This document shows positions 12,090-25,300 of a DNA stretch of 64,000 bases, one piece after another. How positions within the stretch are numbered: position 1 is the stretch's first letter; every line of letters begins with the position of its first letter. The notes below the pieces were generated by a model that saw only the letters and a list, made by a program, of their open reading frames with translations, ran no database searches and was not told where the DNA came from. A program made the translations under genes and the position numbers. This DNA is from Mauremys mutica (Eukaryota > Chordata > Testudines > Geoemydidae): the NCBI RefSeq assembly GCF_020497125.1, contig NC_059080.1, forward strand, positions 45,387,563-45,451,562, given 5' to 3'.

Positions 12090-13300
12090 AATACACCCCA
12101 GGCCACGCCCGCAAGCGGAGAGCGTGTAATAGTGAGGCCGGGGCCAGCCCCGCGCCCCACCCCGGCCGCGCCTCATTGGCCGGCCCCCGGGGCTGCCTCA
12201 GCCCCCGCTAGGCCCGCGTCTCCGTCACGCTGCTGGCTGCTCCGTGTCATTTCCTCCTCCTGCCGCTGGAGCCCGAGCTGGCCGGGGGATGTGGCGCGGG
12301 GGGCCGCGGCGCTAGCGGCCATGGAGCCGCCGGAGGAGCGCACCGAGAGCCGGCTGGTCTCCTTCCAGTACGTGCACGTGCAGCTGCAGGGGGGCGCGCC
12401 CTGGGGCTTCACCCTCAAGGGGGGGCTGGAGCATGGGGAGCCCCTCATCGTCTCCAAGGTAAGAGGCGGCCGGGCGTGGCCGGCAGGGGGCGCTCTGAGC
12501 CCGGGAGGCGCCGGGGTTGCCTCGTCCCGCTGGAGGGAGCCGGAGCCGGCGGCGGGCCGCGCCTGCTGGAAACTTTTGTCTGAGAGGCGGAAAAGCGGCT
12601 CGGCAGCGAACCCGGGGCGGGGGCTCCCGCCGTGACGGGCTGGGAGCTGGTCCCTGCCCTGCTTTGTTCGCCGGGGGCGCCCTGGCAGGGGCGGGAGCGC
12701 GGGCTGTAGCGGAGCCGGGCTCCCGGCGGGAGGACGCAGGGAGCTTGGCCAGGCCTGGGGATACGAACACGCGGGGTCGCCCTGCAGAGCGGGGCGCCGG
12801 GAGGAGGCTCGGGACGGGAGTGGCCCCGGGACGATCAGACAGGCCGGGGAAGGAGGGAAGCGGCCCCGGCCCGCGCTGCGCGGCGCTGGAGGCGGGTCTC
12901 CAGGTAGCTGGGGCTGGGGGCGGCCCGGGAAGGCTAGTGGCGGCTCCGCACTTGTTGCAGTGTTGGCGGCGCGGGGAGCAGCCCAGTCCGAGCGCCCAGG
13001 GAGGCGCTGTACGGCAGGCAGGAGCACCCAGCGCTGGGGTGGGCCAGGCGGACCCTCTGCCCTTCTCACGCTGGGTCTGCGCTCTGGGGAAGCGGGGAAG
13101 AGACTCGTCACCCTTCAGAAGCGGTGCGCGGCTTCCCACCCCCCTAAGCTGGCTGTGGCAGCCCCTAGCCAGGCCCCCCTGCAGGCTGGCCTCAGGCCGC
13201 CCCTCCACTCTCAGCTCGCCCGCATAGGAGAGCTGTGCCAGGGGCTGTGCAGAGCGGGGTGGGGTGGGGTCGGCTGGTCGGAGGGCTAGGGACACTGGGG
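12090..13300 (+). promoter_or_regulatory. SHROOM4: CpG island / SHROOM4 promoter and 5' UTR
   Basis: Base composition changes sharply near 12100 to dense G+C with many CpG dinucleotides and stays so to about 13250, covering exon 1 and the start of intron 1. Upstream of the ATG there are GC-box-like runs (CACGCCCGC near 12105, CCCCACCCC near 12155) and an inverted CCAAT box (CATTGGC at 12174-12180), but no convincing TATA box. This fits a dispersed-start CpG-island promoter. The exact transcription start cannot be read from sequence. Confidence 0.7.
12321..12458 (+). CDS. SHROOM4: SHROOM4 coding exon 1: start codon and first half of PDZ domain
   Basis: This exon encodes 46 residues from ATG to the phase-0 donor (AAG|GTAAGAG). 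The start sits in a good Kozak context (GCCATGG). The peptide begins [18 protein letters not shown], and its VSFQYV part aligns with the SFQYV near the start of mammalian SHROOM4. That is why I chose this ATG although the frame stays open upstream to about 11991. The PDZ carboxylate-binding loop is visible as [12 protein letters not shown] (residues 24-35), the family signature. The turtle N-terminus is a few residues longer than the human one. The exon is embedded in a CpG island. Confidence 0.95.
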
Positions 13301-16300
13301 TTGGGGGAAGGTTTCCTGGGGTTGTGGCACCGGGCTGCGCTTCACTCCCTGTTAACAGGGCAAAACAATTCAAACCCCAAAGTGTTTTCTCCTTTCGGAG
13401 CCTCTCGGGAAAGAAGGGAGCAGGAGCTGGGGTGGGTGCCGTGAAGATCCAGGTCTAAGCTCTTGTCAATGCCAGAATGTGGGTGAGGGATAGATTTTAA
13501 AACAAGCTGCCCTCCGCTGCTCTGGGAACAGTGTGTGTCTGGCACGGGAGGAGGAAGAGCTAAAAGAGACTAATCCCTCCTCTCTGTCCTGTGCGAGCCG
13601 TTGCGAGGCATGGAGATGGTTGCCAATGGCTGTCTCACATGCAGTCTGCTGTCTAGCTCCCTGGGGCTTGGACAGTTTACCAGAGGCAAGGGTGAAGAGC
13701 ACAGGAATGCATGCAGAAGGCCACGGTTGGGTGGATGGGACTGCTCCCTGCCACCCATGCCTAGGAATGACTGGGAACTCATTTCTGCTTGTTGCATGGG
13801 GGCTTTGTCCTTTGATGAGCGCCTCTGGGTAGTCAGTGTTTGAAGCTGAGCTTCTTTAGCTGCTTTAGTGGAGAAGGGACTTTTTCTCTTTTCCTCCTCT
13901 AGATCTGAGCTGCTTGGAGGGAACAGGGGTCTCTGTTACTCACCCCCTCACCCTATTCGCCATTATTGTGGGTCCTCCTCTCCATGTGCCTAACTTTTGA
14001 TTCTGAAAAAGATGTGGGGGTGGGGTGGATAATCAGCTGAATGTGAGTTCCCGGTGTGATGCTGTGGCTAAAAGGATGCTGTGATCCTTGGCTGCATAAA
14101 CAGGGGAATCTCAATTAGGAGCAGGGAGGTTATTGCACCCCTGTATTTGGCACTGGTGCACCCCCTGCTGGAACTGTGGCCACTTCTGGTGCCCACAATT
14201 CCAGTTGAATTAGAGAGGGGTCAGAGATTAGAAAAGGCTTAGAAAACCTGCCTTGTAGTGAGAGATGCAAGGAGCTTGATCAAGGTAGTTTAACAAAGAA
14301 GGTTAAGGGGGGAGCTGATCACAGTCTACAGGTACTTACATGGGGCACAATTATTTAATAAGGGGCTTTTCAGTCTCACAGAGCAAAGTCTAACACGGTT
14401 TGGCAACCTTTCAGAAGTGGTGTGCCGAGTCTTCATTATTCTCTCTAATTTAAGGTTTTGCGTGCCAGTAATACATTTTAACCTTTTTAGAAGGTCTCTT
14501 TCTATAAGTCTATAATATATAACTAAACTACTGTTGTATATAAAGTAAATAAGGTTTTTAAAATGTTTAAGAAGCTTCATTTAATATAAAATTAAAATGC
14601 AGAGCCCCCTGGACCGGTGGCCAGGACCCGGGCAGTGTGAATGCCGCTGAAAATCAACACATGCCTTCGGCATGTGTTCCATAGGTTGCCTACCACTGGT
14701 CTCACGATTGTAAGTTGTTACGGTCTGTAAGTTGAGCCTAGAGAAATCCAGACTGGAAATAAGGCGTAATTTTGTAACGGTGAAAGTGATTAATGGAACA
14801 ATGTACCAAGTGTACCAATGTACCAATGTACCAAGTGTTGTGGTGGATTCTCCATCCCTGACAAGTTTTAAATCAAGATTGGGTGTTTTCCTAAGAGATT
14901 TGCTCTAGGGATTACGACGAGGAATTCTCTGGCTTGTTTTACGCATAAACTTGATGATCACAGTGGTCCCTTCAGGCCTTCGAATCGATGAACTCCATTA
15001 CACCTTACCCAAGCCAGCTGCCTCAGGGTAACATTGATCATCCCAGATGGCTCTGAACAACAGCAGTGAAAATGACCAAAATCTTGTTAACATCACTGCA
15101 AATGTGGCAAAGCCATGAGGTGCTGCAGAAGCAATGGGGCTGTTTGCAGACTCAGGAAGCTAGCACTGCATCCGGTTCTGCTCAGCTCAGCTCATATGTG
15201 GAATGGTACTTTGGCTATCAGGCCAGCAGCTCTATTTATTTTATTTTTTTAAAGGAAAGTTTAGATTTAGGAATCTGGTCCCGTGGTTCCTCAACATTAG
15301 TTCCATGCGGATTGTAATGAGAAGCTGCCTCTGATCAGAGTGGAAACTTACGTAAAGGGTGCTGAAAGGGAGGTTAAATAAACCCCGAATGCTGCTCCTG
15401 GAGCGGTGGGCACATGACTCTGTTAATTCCCCATTCAGGGCTGGGCTAGCTTCCCCCCCTTGCAGTGGAAATAGCCAAACCTACTAATAACCGTTCCAGC
15501 TGGCTGATACTTGAGCTTTCTTTATTACTATTTAAAAATGCATAAGGCTACAGTGCAGGTCAGGCTGTTTAAGTGCAGTGCCCCGGGGATGCGAAAGGGA
15601 GCAGGGTGGATAGGTCCACCCGGTGGCCGCGCTGTCTAGAATGCATGTGTCAGGGGTGTCTGGGCTGCTGGATCTGAGGAAGATGCGGGCACGCAGGAGG
15701 GGGAGTTGAGAACAAAGGGACAGAAGAGGCTACCGGGGTTGATCTGGGAGTTGGGGTGGAAAATGCCCCAGTGTGGATGTCGAGCTCCCTAAGTGCCTCC
15801 TAAGCTGGGTTGGCAGCGACAGGAAGCTAAACGTGGACAAGCGAAATCCCCAAGGAGGTTAGGTGACTGGTCTGGGCTAGAGGGTGTGATGGGGGAATGG
15901 CACAAAGCTGAAAAAAGGAACAGTTTGGCTGGGTCTCAGGAAAACATTCTTACTCGTGAGATCTGTTAGGCTGTGGCCTGGCCTCTCCCCAGGGGTTACC
16001 CCTTCCTCTTGCCCCAGGTTGAGGCTAACAGTGTGGTCCCCCTGGCCTGTGTGTGGGGTAGAGAAGGAGTTTGCCCCCACTCTCGTTGGCAGCCCAAGGT
16101 GGTGGTGCCAGGGAGCAGTCTGGCAGGATTTTGGCACACACTGAAATGCCTGGGACCCGTGAGCAGGGCTGGGGTTGGGGAGGAGGCCACAGTGGTTCTA
16201 AATATCAGACCATTCTGGTTCACAGTGGGCTGCGCTGAGCCGTGTCCTCGCTGCTCTTACCCTCATCCTTGCGGGAGCCATCCTAATGAGACAGGACAGT

Positions 16301-19300
16301 GTCCAGCCAGCCACATTGTCTGCCTGCCCCGCAGCTCTGAGGAAGGGCAAGAGCTTCCATCGTGCACTTAGTCGGGGAAGCATCCCCTCAGATGGGGAAA
16401 TGTCCCCTGGTGCTGCCTCTGGGAGCTGAAGTGGGGCAAGAAACATCCCTGCTGACCATGTTGTGGCCCCTCCACACCAGCTGCTGGCTATGTTAACAGT
16501 GCATTACCTGCAGGCCATGTTAAACTCCTCTGGGTGGCACAGCATTCCTGCAGGCATGGATGGGCCCCGGGCTCCAGGCAGCTGATGCCTGTTCTCCAGC
16601 AGCCTTGGCCCTTGCATCTCGCTGGCCATGTTCGCTGCCCTGGGTGTGACAGCAGCTGTTCTTGCCAGCGGCCTTGCAAAGGGGACTTTCTCAGGTGGGG
16701 TCCCCCACAGCTAACAACTGGATTGAGTGCATTCAGCTCTGACTGGAAGTGGACTGTAAAATTAACGTAGTGTGGGGCCCAGGGTGAGCTCTGCGGGCTT
16801 GGGGTTCTGCTGGGTTTTCATTCTGTGGGCCAGTTCCCCAGACCTGCGCTTCCAGTGTTTGACCACTGAGGAGATCCGAGCTCTGAGCCCCAATCCATGG
16901 AGTGCAGGGTCATGGGCCCTTTCTTCAGAGCCTCACTGGCGAGGAAGTGGCTTGCCCTAGTTCTCACATGTTTGTATTGCAGACCCAAGGGTTGCTAGCC
17001 AGAGCCCTGGCAGGTACAGGCAGCATGGGGCTTGGTTTCCTAAGGGGCTCGTTGTCCTGTGAGGCTCCCAGAACTTGAAGGGGTCCTGAGGGCAGGACTG
17101 GGAGAAAATCACATGGGTGCCTGCAGGTCATGGGGAGCCATGGGCTTGGTGTAGGACTCTGGGTTTCTTAGGGTCCTTCCAAAGCCAGGCCGTTCTTCTC
17201 CCCCTGGGACCTATGGGGTCTGAAATGGCTGCAGGAGCTCAGCTCCTGCTCTCCCCATGGCTGTGCTGAGCAGTGGGGCATTGCCCTCTCTCTGAGCTCC
17301 CAGGGCAGTGGGAACACAGGAGTGACTGGCAGTAGTGAGGACCAGGGCAGCCCCTCAGAGCCCCTGCAGATGCTGGTAGTGCTGTAGTGGGAGGAGGCTG
17401 CTCATGTTCACATGGGGGTGATCCAGGGCTCCTGTGCCAGTATGCTGCTGCTGCACCCCTCCACCCCTGCTCCTGGTGTGACGGAGATTGCTGGTCCCCC
17501 CCAGCTCCGTGGCCCTCTCCCCTGGCAGCGTGGCTGTGGTCTGTAACCCAGCTGCGGGCTCCCTAGCTGTGCGAGGTTAACCAGAGCCAGCGTGATATCC
17601 CCCTACGCTGGCTGGGTGAGCGATCAGCATTGGCTGCCAGAGGAGCCTCTCCCAGCTGCCTCCGGCTCCAGTTACACTTTCCCTCCGTCTTGCTGGTAAT
17701 GAGAGCCAGAGGCCTCCAGGGAGGAAGGAACTTTGCAGGCCGAGGGTGTGTGTGTGTGTGTGTGTGTGTGTGATATCTCGGCATGCAGGCAGCTCAGGTC
17801 TGAATTCAGTACCCGCCCTGCCACAGGCTTAGCCTGGATGCACTCTGGAGAAGTGAGACCCATCTCCTCCCCTGGGAAGCTGTTGCCTTATTCAGAGGGG
17901 CTGCTCTGGGCTCAGGTGGGGTGTGTTGCCCTGGGGTCTCCTGACTGCCAGAGCAGGATGCATCCTCCACGTCTCCCCTGAGCTGTGCTGCGGGATGAAC
18001 TGGCAGCTATGATGGGCTGGCAGTTGGCCCAGGATCTTGGCCCTATGGGAGCGGGCAGGGCTCTGGGCTGATGTACTGGCAGCATGTCCTGCACAGATGC
18101 TGCTCCCTCTAGGATAGTTGCTGGGCATGTTGGCTACTTATGCTGATCATCTCAGCTGGTGATTGCCTCCTTCCCAGCCCACCCCAGTTAGAAGCAGGGC
18201 CCTTGAGTCCAGTTCCAGGGGTCTCTTGGCTCCAGCATGCTTACATCTGTCACTGTCTATCTAGGCTGTGTCCTGGCCCTGTGACTGCTGGTGCCCCTCA
18301 GACCCAACCTGCAGCCCCTGTTATTCCAGCCTTGGGCTTCCCCCCCAGCTCCGCTGGTGCCCCTCAATCCTGACATTCAGCCTCCCAGGCGTTTCCTGTG
18401 CACAGGCTGCCGTTCATTTCAAACTGTTTGTCTTTGTGCTGTGGACAAATCTCATTATTATTTCTGACCTGGGAACAGCACTTGAGCAGTAGATGGAAGG
18501 TCAGTGTAGGAAACCTCTGCCCTACCTAGAGCCTGGTTGTTCTTGCTGTGCTTGGCTTAGTGCTAGTGAACAAAGGGCGCTTGTAACAGCACTGTGTATT
18601 CAGTGGAGAATTCCCTCCAGGCACCCTGGCTCTCTTCTCTTCCCCCCCCCCCCCCATCAGGCTGTGCGGAGCTGTGGGGTGATACCTCTTCACACTGCTC
18701 TGGAGGAGGAACTCCCCAGCATTCCTAACGCACCCCGGTGCAGGGGGCTATGTGACCCTCTGGTACAGAGAAGGGGCATGTGGCCATAGGTACTTCAGCA
18801 ACAGCCCTAGGCGGGTTGGGGGAATGGGAAGCAGCGGGAAGTGGTGGGGTCAGGCTGCATTTGTCCAGCAGCAGGGGTACTGTCTATGGCCTGTCACTGC
18901 AATATCTGAGCACTTGGCAGCCACTAATGAGTCCCCCCAACACTGCTGTGCATGAGCCCTTTGTTCCAGGTGGGAAACTGAAGCACAGAGTGGTGAAGTG
19001 ACCTCTCAGGAAGTCTGTGTGTGGCTGAGCCAGGGACTGAACTTAGATCCCTTGAGGCCCAGCCCTGAGATGGGCCGTTCTCTGACCGGAGATACTCTCC
19101 ATTCTAAAAGGGGTCGTGCTGGACGGTGCAAACCCCGGGCTGAGGGTCAGCACCTTCCATCCCAGTGTCAGGGCTGTCTGTCTTCTGGGCCCTGCTTGCC
19201 TGGCATGGGACCCCCATTATTAAATGAGCCCCCTGAGAAGAGCCGAAGGTGGCCTATGGCTAGTGTAACCCCAGGTGCTCTGCTCCATCAGTGCAGGCTG

Positions 19301-22300
19301 TCCTGTCCGTAGGAGCCTTGGGCAGCTCTGCTGGGCTGGTGCTGGTCCTCTGTGATGCTGGAGGCATAGCCCTCTCCCAGGCCTTTCCCTTGCCCAGGGT
19401 TCAGTCCTGGTGCGGAGCTGCTGGCCTTCGTCATGTCTGCGAGGAAATGCCGCTCTGCGGACTGAAAAGATCTGGTTCCTTTGTGGCTCTCTGCTGGTGT
19501 GGGGCCCTCCAGAGCAGCTCAGGGCTTTGCTGGAACTGCTGCCTCCTGGCAGCTCCCTGGGCAGAGTCGGCCCTCACTCCCTGTGGCGGGGCTGGAGCTG
19601 GGCATAGATCCTAGCTGGCTCCACTGTGTCGTGTGCTGCATGGCCAGCGCTGTCCCACTTCTGCCCAGCCATGGCTCTTTGCACCCCTGTTGGTGGAGGG
19701 TTGGTCCTAGGGGTGCTGGCACACAGGGGTCTGTGCTGGGGAGCACTGAGTGGCTGCAATGGTGCTGGTCTCATGCCATGTCTGCCTGTGCCACTTCCTC
19801 TGGTGCTGGGGTCCCGGGGGTGAGGGTGGGGTGAGATGGGGAGGCCAAACTGAAGGCCAGAGCTGTGCTGGCTGGGAGTGATTGCACCTGCTGACAGTGA
19901 CGAAAGGAGCAGGGTAGGGTCTGGGGAGCTGACAGCCTGTGCCAGGGGTGATGGGTAGCCCCATTCAGCATAGCCAGATGTGCCTGGCAGCTCTGGCTAG
20001 GGGTCTCCATTTCCAGTAATGCTATTCTCCCCTGTTCTCCAGATGTGCATGAAGCCAGCAGGAACGGGCCTGGGGCATGGCTGTGCTGAGGAGTGTGGGG
20101 AGACTGGATCTGCTCAGGGGGGCTGGGGCCAAGGTCTCCTGGAGCTGGGTGATCAGAGCTGAGAGTCATCCCTGAGCTGAAGCTGGGGCCGCTCTCCCTG
20201 GACTGGAGTGTCCCTACTGCGGAGACGGAGGTGGGGAGTGCACCCATGCCCCGGGAATTCCAGAGCACTGCTCTGCCTGCATCCAGCAGGGACACCCGCA
20301 CTGAGGGCAGCAGATGTGATGTGTGCGGGAGGGGGCAGGGCCAGCCTTGGGGGTGTCTGGCACACTCAGCCCTTTCCACTCAAAATCATTGGCAGCTCTG
20401 TGGGGAGGCCCAGCGTCAGGGTGAGGGGCCATTGGCAGCGCCTGCTCCCTTGACTGCCTGGTGATGCCCTGGCTCTCTGGCCCCTGGGTGTGGTGGATAA
20501 GGATGGCTCTGGGGGCTGGAGCTGGCTGGTGCTTGGCCAGGAGACCTGTCGGGGAGCCCATAGTGGTACAGAGAGGGGCGTCCCATCCCAGGGCAGTGGC
20601 AGGGGGCGCTGTGCTGAACCATGCTTTGGGTGAGCTGTGAAGCTGATCCTAGGGGTTGGTATGAAAGATCCTGCGGCTCAGGGGGGAGAGGGTTGAATTC
20701 CAGTATGGGGGCCTGGGTGTGTGCTGTGTCCTCAGACTGCCCCTAGCAACAGCACGTCCGGGACGCTCCTCATGTAGTTGTGCTGCGCTGCTGTGGGAGG
20801 CTGAGCTGAGGGGAGAGGAGTTCTGGGTGCATGTTGTGGGACGGGGGGTTGTGCGCTGGGAACATGTTGCAGAGGGGTGGGGTGTGTGTCTGTCTGCATG
20901 CTGTCGGGGAGGGCACCCTGTCAGTGGGCAGGTCTCTGGGCAGAGGTTTGTCTCTAAGGCCCAGCCGAGCTGGCAGCTGAGTTGGGGCTGATGGTTGTGG
21001 GCAGCCCAGAGAAATGGCAGGCACTGTGGGAGGGGCCCTGGGAAGGGAGGGGGCAGAGAGTGGTTCTTGCCTTGAGCTTGCACAGTGGCACCGAACTGCC
21101 CTTGCAGGCTGGGTGCTTGTAGTGTGACCCCCACACTGCCTGGGGGGCTTGGCTGGAGGGTTTGGGCCCTGGGAATAGCAGGATGAGCATGTTAGCCACC
21201 TGCTCCCACCACTATGGTCAGCAGTGAAACAGTTAATGTTGATACTGAAATGCAGGGCCAGGTCCTGCTGCCAGGGAAGTCAATGGGACTTTGCTATTGA
21301 CTGCTGGGGGAGCAGGCTCTGCTCTTTAAAGTGGCATTATTAGGCTTCAGTGATCATGCTTGTGCTGTGTTCGGAAGGGTTTCTCTGCAGCCGTAAGGGC
21401 AGGCCTGGGACAGAGGCTTAGGGGTGGGGGATGTCTATCCCTGGCCTGGGGCGGCCAGGGGAGCAGGCCTGCATTGGGAAGCCTCTTCCCTTCAGTACTG
21501 ACGTCATTAGTGGCATAGGCAGAACAAGCCCGTTTGTGCCGGAATTGGCCCCTGCAGCAGGGGTGCCAGCCCCCGACCCTCACCCAGCGCACACAGCCCT
21601 CGTGAAACTTGCCAGACAAAGCGGTGGCCCTGTCTGGGGCTGGGCTCTCCAGCCTGCCGGAACAGCCAATGACTCAGTCCTGTTAGGTTCCAGCTGCCCT
21701 CCCTGCCCATCTGTCACAAATAACCTTCAGCTTCAGCTGGCGGAATCCTGGTATTTCTCTCTGATGGGTCTGTGCCCTTGGGGGGCGGGTGCAGGGCCAG
21801 TTGCCTGCCTATTTCCGCTCCTCCCTGGTCTCATGCATCCGGGGAGAGTTCCTCTGGGCAGCGTCCGCTGGCTCCCTAGACATCTTTGAGGAGCAGTGGG
21901 CACAGTCCAGGGTTCTCTGCCCGCCCACCTCCCAGGATTCCAATAAGGCCTGCCCTGGCTCTCCCAGCTGGTGCCAACCTCCCTGCTGCCCTAGTTAGGA
22001 AAATGTTGGGCAGGCACTAGGGCTCCTTTCTTCCCACCTGCCCCTTCCCATTGACTGCCTGCCCCCCATGAGCATGGTGCACCTGGCAGGAAGTGGGGAT
22101 CTCCCCGTATGTGTGCACACGTCAACACTCTGCAGGCAGACGAGGAAATAAAGTAGGTCCTACCCAAACGGTGGCCATTGCCCTCCCCTTGCAGCTGGTC
22201 GCTGGGTGACGTTGCTTATCAGAACAGGTGTAACACAGAGATGGTCCTGTGTCTACCATACCTGACTGTGCCGCCCTTTGATCATGAGATCCACACAGCC

Positions 22301-25300
22301 CCAGTCCAAGTAGGAGTGCAGCACTGCTGAAATGCAGCCATCTCTGGGGTGGAGGGCAGCAGCCAGCCAGGCACAGCAGCCGGGAGAGGGGAAAGTACTG
22401 CCTGGGTAGATAACCGAGGGATTTTAGGTCATTGTCTCCCAAGGGGCTAGCAGCTCTACCTAGGGGAATGTCTGTTGGCTCCCACCCCCTGTCTGTGGCC
22501 CTCTGTCTCTGGGGCACTGGTTGGCCACGTGTGACACCTGCTCCTCTACTGCTGTAGCCCTTGGGTGGGGGCCTTTGGCGCAGCAACCTTGGGGAGCCGT
22601 AAAGTGAGCACTCCCCCTCCTCCCACCCCACATGTGTGAGAGCAGAGGCCTTGGCTCTGCCCGCCGGGCCCCATCCTGACACTAGGGCTGGCTATGTTCC
22701 CAGCAGGGGAGCTGCCGAATGCTCTTGCTGCTCCTGAGTGGGCTCTGTCCCCCTGCTGCTGGGCACAGCTGGCTTCGGGGGCAGCGGCAGGGCCGGTAAA
22801 GCAGCGTGGCTGGAGGGGAGAACATGGGCGCTGGATGCCTCCACCTAGTAACTTGCTGCTTCCTCAGCTGTGCAGAGAAATGTGAGTGTGGCTTAGCCCC
22901 CTGGAAGGGGCTGGCTGCCTTAGACCCCTGGAAAGCTAGGCACGCTGGTGAGCCGAACTGCGGTACTAGGCAAACTGGGTGAAACGATAGCAAAAAGCAG
23001 AATGATCAGACGCAGAGATGAACACAGTTTGTTGGGGAAGAGTCAGCCTGGTGTTTGTAAAGGGAAATTATACTTCACCAATCTGCTAGAATTCTTTGAG
23101 GGGGTCAAAATACATGTGGACAAGGAAGATCCAGTGGATATAGTGTATTTGGACTTCCAGGAAGCCTTTGACAAGGTCCCTCATAAAAGGTTCTTACACA
23201 AAGTAAGCTGTCATGGGATAAGAGGGAAGGTTCCCTCGTGGATCAGTAACTGGTTAAAAGACAAGAAACAAAGGGTAGGAATAAATTCAATTTTCAGAAT
23301 GGAGAGAGGTAAATAGTGGTGTGTCCTCTGGCTCTGTACTGGGACCAGTCCTATTCAACATATTCATAAATTACCTGGAAAAAGGGGTAAGTAGTTAGGT
23401 GACAAAGTTTACAGACAATACAAAATTACTCAAGTTAGTTAAGTCCAAAGCAGACTGAAGAGCTACAAAGGGGTCTCACAAAACAGGATGACTGGGCTGC
23501 AAAATGGCCGATGAAATTCAGTGTTGATAAATGCAAAGTAATGCACACTGGAAAACATAATCCCAACTAAAACGTACAAAATTATGGGGTCTGTATTAGC
23601 TATTACCACTCAAGAGAGAGATCTTGGCATCATTGTGGATAGTTCTCTGAAAACATCCATTCAACAGGCAATGACAGTTGAAAAAGCGAACAGAAGGTTG
23701 GGAATCATTAGGAAAGGGATAGATAATGAGACAGAAAATAGCATATTGCCTCTATATCAGTCCATGATATGCCCACATCTTGAATACCGTGTGCAGATCT
23801 GGTCCCCTCCATCTCAAAAAAGATGTATTGGAATTGGAAAAGATTCAGAAAAGGGGCAATTAAAATGATCAGGGACATGGAACGGTTTCTGTATGAGGAG
23901 AGATTAGAAAGACTGGGATTGTTTGGCTTGGAAAAGAGATGACTAAGGGGGGATATGATAGAGGTCTATAAAACATGGCTGGTGTGGGGAAAGTGAATAA
24001 GGAAGTGTTATTTACCCCTTCTCATAACACAAGAACTAGGGGTCACTCAATGAAATTAATAGGCAGCAAGTTTAAAACGAACATAAGGAATTACTTCTTC
24101 ACACAATGCACAGTTAACGTGTGGAACTCCTTGCCAGGAGATGTTGTGAAGGCGAAAACTGTAACTGGGTTCAAAAAAGACTTAGAGAAGTTCCTGGAGA
24201 ATAGATCCATCAATGGCTATTGGCTAATATGGTGAGGGATGCAACCCCATGCTCTGGATGTCCCTAAGCCTCTGACTGCCAGATGCTGGGAGTGGGCAAC
24301 AGGGAATGGATCATTTGCTAAATTGCCCTGTTCTGTTCACTCCCTCTGAAGCACCTGGCAGTGGTCACTGTTGGAAAACAGGACATTGGGATGGATGGAC
24401 CATTGGTGTGACCCAGTTGTCCATTGTTATGTCCTGCCATCTCCCCATGTAGGATTCAGCCTTTACCTTTGTAGAAACCCGCATCGCAGCCCCCACCCCA
24501 CTGCCCACCCGCCAGTCCTACCGCTGGGATCTCTGTGGCTCCTGCCACCTTGAGTCTCTGCTTCAGCAGAGGGTGTGTGGCTCAGTGCTAGAACTGGTGG
24601 GTCCGGAAGAGCTGGGTTCTGTTCCTGTTTCTGACTGGCTGTGGAAGCTCAGGCAAATTGCATTCCCAATCTGGGCCTCAGTTTCCCCATGTGTACAGGA
24701 GGGGGGGATGATACCCAGCTGCCTGGTGGGACAAGGGCTCTGGGGGCTAATCTGAATGAGTGACAGGAGGCACTGGGGAGGGACAGAATTGACTGACTCT
24801 AGTCCCACAGAGATCTCAGCTGCATGTCTCCCCTCCCAACTCTGCTGGATTGTGTACGGCATTTGGGGCTGTGCTTTGCAGGAGAGGGGCTCTCTGGAAT
24901 GAAGCCAGCCCCACCGTACAGCACTGCAGGCCACTAGCTTGCTCTCCATTCAAAGTCCCAGGGGTGGGACTGGCTCTGGAGTTGGGTCTCGCTTTCCCTA
25001 GGGACTTGCTCAGGGGCTCCAACACGACCGAGCTGGGCTGCTGATGGCATGGCTAGTTGTCAGGGGCCGGGAGGGGCGTTGGCTGGGGTGCACCCTGGGC
25101 AGTGTGTGGGTTCTGTGCAGGGTACTGGTGGGTGACTTGGCTCCCAACCTCTGGAGATCTGTGCGCTGAAGCTTTCCCTCCACCAAGGGATCATGTCTTC
25201 TGGGAGAGTGTGAGCTCCTGTAGCCCCTCTGTCAGGCTCTGCAGCCAGCACCTGAGGGTTCGAAGTGCAGAGGTCTTGCTAGACAGCCCTAGCTGTGCTT

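Noticed and set aside
11991..12320. Possible N-terminal extension of SHROOM4 upstream of the chosen ATG
   Set aside because: The frame is open but starts in (AC)-rich non-coding sequence outside the CpG island, and orthologues begin at the chosen Met.
12173..13373. Long open frames on the minus strand (312 and 353 codons) opposite SHROOM4 exon 1
   Set aside because: High-GC CpG island lacks stop codons by composition; the peptides are Pro/Arg/Ala-rich with no domain and no splice or start evidence.
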